Below, one piece after another: positions 6,731-8,242 of a stretch of DNA of 8,242 nt; the first letter of the stretch is position 1, and each line of letters opens with the position of its first letter. Origin of the DNA: JAZMZS01 sp045580775 (GTDB lineage: Bacteria; Bacillota; Clostridia; Oscillospirales; CAG-272). Location: positions 1-8,242 of the forward strand of contig JAZNOK010000032.1 in NCBI GenBank assembly GCA_045580775.1, read 5' to 3'. The position numbers and the translations under genes were made by a program. The notes under the pieces are model-generated. The model was not told the origin of the DNA, made no database searches, and was given only the letters and a program-made list of their open reading frames with translations.

Positions 6731-6784
6731 ACTCATAGTAGACTATGCTCGGCGGCTACACTAATAGTAGAGTCAAAAGCCGAG
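6731..6784. promoter_or_regulatory. Candidate operator pair between the divergent XRE-kinase and nagA promoters
   Basis: Two 12-base sequences, ACTCATAGTAGA (6731-6742) and ACTAATAGTAGA (6760-6771), match at 11 of 12 positions and lie 29 bases apart, close to three helical turns. The first extends into the palindrome CATAG-TAGA-CTATG (6734-6747). The second carries the arms CTAC (6756-6759) and GTAG (6767-6770). A wider inverted repeat, CTCGGC (6748-6753) and GCCGAG (6779-6784), encloses the second site. The group lies between the two outward-facing promoters. The natural candidate to bind it is the adjacent XRE-kinase, which is inference. Confidence 0.45.
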
Positions 6785-6803
6785 GTTTTTCGCTAGCAAA
6801 GGA

Positions 6804-6832
6804 TTGTTTTGCTTTTTTTCTTAATGTATAAT
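6804..6832 (+). promoter_or_regulatory. Promoter for nagA
   Basis: A perfect TATAAT (6827-6832) lies 17 bases after TTGTTT (6804-6809), a weak -35 matching three of six bases. Transcription would start near 6839, leaving about 25 bases before the ATG at 6864. The weak -35 box would suit a promoter controlled by a regulator bound at the upstream repeats. An in-frame ATG at 6831 overlaps this -10 box and so cannot be the translation start. Confidence 0.6.
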
Positions 6833-6863
6833 GTATATACCACAATTCAAACGAGGAATACGT

Positions 6864-7997
6864 ATGATATATAAGAATGCACGAATATACTGCTCGGAGT
6901 TCAAGTTCCGTCACGGCTGCTTTGAAGTAAACGGAGACAAATTCGGCGAGATCATGCCGAATGCTGTTTTTGATGATGCTATCGACCTTTGCGGGGAAAC
7001 CGTTATTCCCGGGCTTGTCGATATACACACGCACGGAAATTCGGGGGCGGATTTCTCCGACGGTGACTATGCAGGATTAGTAACAATGGCAAAACATCTC
7101 GCAAAATGCGGAGTTACATCTTTTGCACCTGCATCTATGACACTTCCGTATGATTCACTCTGTAAAGCATTTGAAAATGCAAAAAGAGTTTCGGAAGAAG
7201 ACGGAGAGAATCTTTCCGTTCTTCGCGGTATACACATGGAAGGTCCATACCTCTCGAAAGTCAAATGCGGTGCACAAAATCCCGAATATCTGAAAGAGCC
7301 TGACTTCGATGAATTTAAAAAGCTGTACGATATCAGCGGCGGCCTTGTAAAAATTGTAGATATCGCTCCTGAACTGGACGGTGCTTTTGATTTTATTTCA
7401 AAGGCAAAAGACTTTTGCACGGTCGGTATTGCTCACACAGATGCTGATTATGCTTGTGCAAAGTCGGCTTTTGACATTGGGGCAACGCATCTTACGCATA
7501 CGTTCAATGCGATGAGTGCGATCAACCACCGTGCCCCTGGCGTTATTCCTGCCGCCGCAGAAAACGAGAATGTTTTTGCAGAGATTATCTGCGACGGATA
7601 TCATGTACATCCTGCCGCAGTTCGTTTAGCTTTTTCAATTTTCAAGGATCGGATGATACTTGTCTCTGATTCCGGCAGATGTGCAGCAATGACAGACGGC
7701 AGCAGATTTTTGCTCGGCGGACAGGAAGCATGTCTCAAAAACGGTGTTGCAAGACTAAAGGACGGTACCGTTGCTTGCTCCGCCGTAGATCTCCTGGATT
7801 GTCTGAAAAATGCCATCTCCTTTGGTATTTCCGAAGAAGCTGCAATCCGTGCCGCAACATATAATCCCGCATTTGCTATCGGAGCCGGAGCAGAGGTAGG
7901 TTCTATAGAAAAAGGTAAATATGCAGATTTTGTAGTTTGTGACAGTAATTATAATATTTCTGCAGTGTATATTAAAGGGAAAAAAAGTAATCCGTGA
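6864..7997 (+). CDS. nagA: N-acetylglucosamine-6-phosphate deacetylase
   Basis: NagA hydrolyses GlcNAc-6-P to GlcN-6-P and acetate, the committed step of amino-sugar use. The 377-residue protein is a complete amidohydrolase-fold deacetylase. Visible motifs are GLVDIHTHG with His55 and His57, IHMEGPYLS with Glu126, IAHTDADY with His191, THLTHTFNAM with His212, CDGYHVHP with His247, and the catalytic Asp269 in LVSDS. The His-X-His pair is kept, as in the two-metal Bacillus-type enzyme and unlike E. coli NagA. The ATG at 6864 follows GAGGA by six bases. The gene is divergent from the XRE-kinase, which would supply its substrate. No nagB follows within the window; the sequence after its stop contains repeats instead. 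Confidence 0.95.
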   Translation: MIYKNARIYCSEFKFRHGCFEVNGDKFGEIMPNAVFDDAIDLCGETVIPGLVDIHTHGNSGADFSDGDYAGLVTMAKHLAKCGVTSFAPASMTLPYDSLCKAFENAKRVSEEDGENLSVLRGIHMEGPYLSKVKCGAQNPEYLKEPDFDEFKKLYDISGGLVKIVDIAPELDGAFDFISKAKDFCTVGIAHTDADYACAKSAFDIGATHLTHTFNAMSAINHRAPGVIPAAAENENVFAEIICDGYHVHPAAVRLAFSIFKDRMILVSDSGRCAAMTDGSRFLLGGQEACLKNGVARLKDGTVACSAVDLLDCLKNAISFGISEEAAIRAATYNPAFAIGAGAEVGSIEKGKYADFVVCDSNYNISAVYIKGKKSNP

Positions 7998-8065
7998 CCA
8001 AATGCCCGGCTCAACTCTTTATCTCTTTTTAATAAAAGTTAATAAAAGCAATTTTTCCTCCATCA
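7998..8065. other. nagA 3' flank without a clear intrinsic terminator
   Basis: The 68 bases after the nagA stop contain a tandem ten-base repeat, TTAATAAAAG at 8029-8038 and 8039-8048, and short T runs, but no GC-rich hairpin. Termination of nagA may depend on the structured repeat block that follows. Confidence 0.4.
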
Positions 8066-8130
8066 TTCCGCCCCGCTGTCATTTCAGAGCGAAACGCAGT
8101 GCAGCGAAAAGGGCGACTCGTTATCGCTCG
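8066..8130 (+). repeat. Dispersed intergenic repeat, copy D
   Basis: TTCCGCCCCGCTGTCATTTC followed by AGAGCGAAACGCAGTGCAGCGAAAAGGG reproduces the head of the repeat found at 1686-1707 and, inverted, at 1656 and 1556. The 19 bases at 8072-8090 differ from 1689-1707 at a single position. After about 8115 the sequence departs from the other copies. Confidence 0.7.
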
Positions 8131-8149
8131 CATGCATAAGTTCGACTTG

Positions 8150-8242
8150 CCAAATCGGAGATTTGGAGTCTCGCTTATCCAAGCGGGAGATGAAGTCATG
8201 TTTCTTTGATCTCCCGCTTAGATCCTTCAGTCGGCTAAAGCC
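8150..8242. repeat. Structured repeat block with two hairpins and partial inverted copy E, cut by the window edge
   Basis: CCAAATC-GGA-GATTTGG (8150-8166) forms a 7-bp hairpin. AAGCGGGAGAT (8181-8191) and ATCTCCCGCTT (8209-8219) form a perfect 11-bp stem around a 17-base loop. Read on the minus strand, the right part gives GAAGGATCTAAGCGGGAG followed by ATCAAAGAAAC, matching the tail of copy A (1520-1488). It is therefore an inverted partial copy facing copy D. The sequence continues past the window end with GGCTTTAGCCGACTGAAGGA on the minus strand, itself able to form a small hairpin (GGCTtTAGCC). Confidence 0.7.

Noticed and set aside
6785..6800. Possible catabolite-response (cre) site around CGCTAGCA near the nagA -35 box
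   Set aside because: One half (CGnTnnCA) fits the consensus but the other half matches none of its fixed bases, so it is not a credible cre site.
6671..6863. NagR/DasR (GntR-family) type operator upstream of nagA
   Set aside because: No TGGTCTAGACCA-like sequence is present in the divergent region; the repeats there have an unrelated sequence.

Overview
The window most resembles a chromosomal segment from an anaerobic, moderate-GC Firmicute of the gut Clostridia type (Oscillospiraceae or Lachnospiraceae-like). The reasons are strong GGAGG-type ribosome binding sites, housekeeping-type promoters with 17-bp spacers, an intracellular GlcNAc pathway built from Firmicute-type families, and intergenic dispersed repeats of the CTGTCAT...GAGCGAAGC...GAAGGATC kind. 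The taxonomy is inference; no marker gene is present.

Layout from left to right: a possible 3' end of a plus-strand gene (about 2-70); a strong hairpin terminator (87-137); a malic enzyme on the minus strand (161-1333) with its own promoter (1399-1427); a gene-free stretch (1334-1792) holding three copies of a dispersed repeat; an alpha/beta-hydrolase esterase with a C-terminal beta-sandwich-like domain (1793-2890, minus) behind its own promoter and a leader that can fold; an SGNH/GDSL hydrolase (3120-3764, minus); a GH20 beta-N-acetylhexosaminidase without signal peptide (3850-5454, minus); a fusion of an XRE-type helix-turn-helix with a BadF/NAGK-type N-acetylglucosamine kinase (5525-6670, minus); a divergent promoter region (6671-6863) with two related operator-like sequences; nagA, N-acetylglucosamine-6-phosphate deacetylase (6864-7997, plus); and a repeat-rich right end (about 8066-8242).

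The genes from 3120 to 7997 read as one metabolic unit. The cytoplasmic GH20 enzyme would release GlcNAc from imported oligosaccharides, the XRE-kinase would phosphorylate it, and NagA, transcribed divergently, would deacetylate GlcNAc-6-P to GlcN-6-P. The SGNH hydrolase, and possibly the esterase, could remove acyl groups from the sugars. No transporter, PTS component or NagB deaminase lies in the window. The most interesting element is the XRE-kinase fusion: a sugar kinase that keeps its recognisable catalytic motifs but carries a DNA-binding domain, encoded next to a divergent promoter region with candidate operators. This parallels NagC/Mlc (HTH plus ROK kinase) but uses a different DNA-binding fold and a different kinase family.
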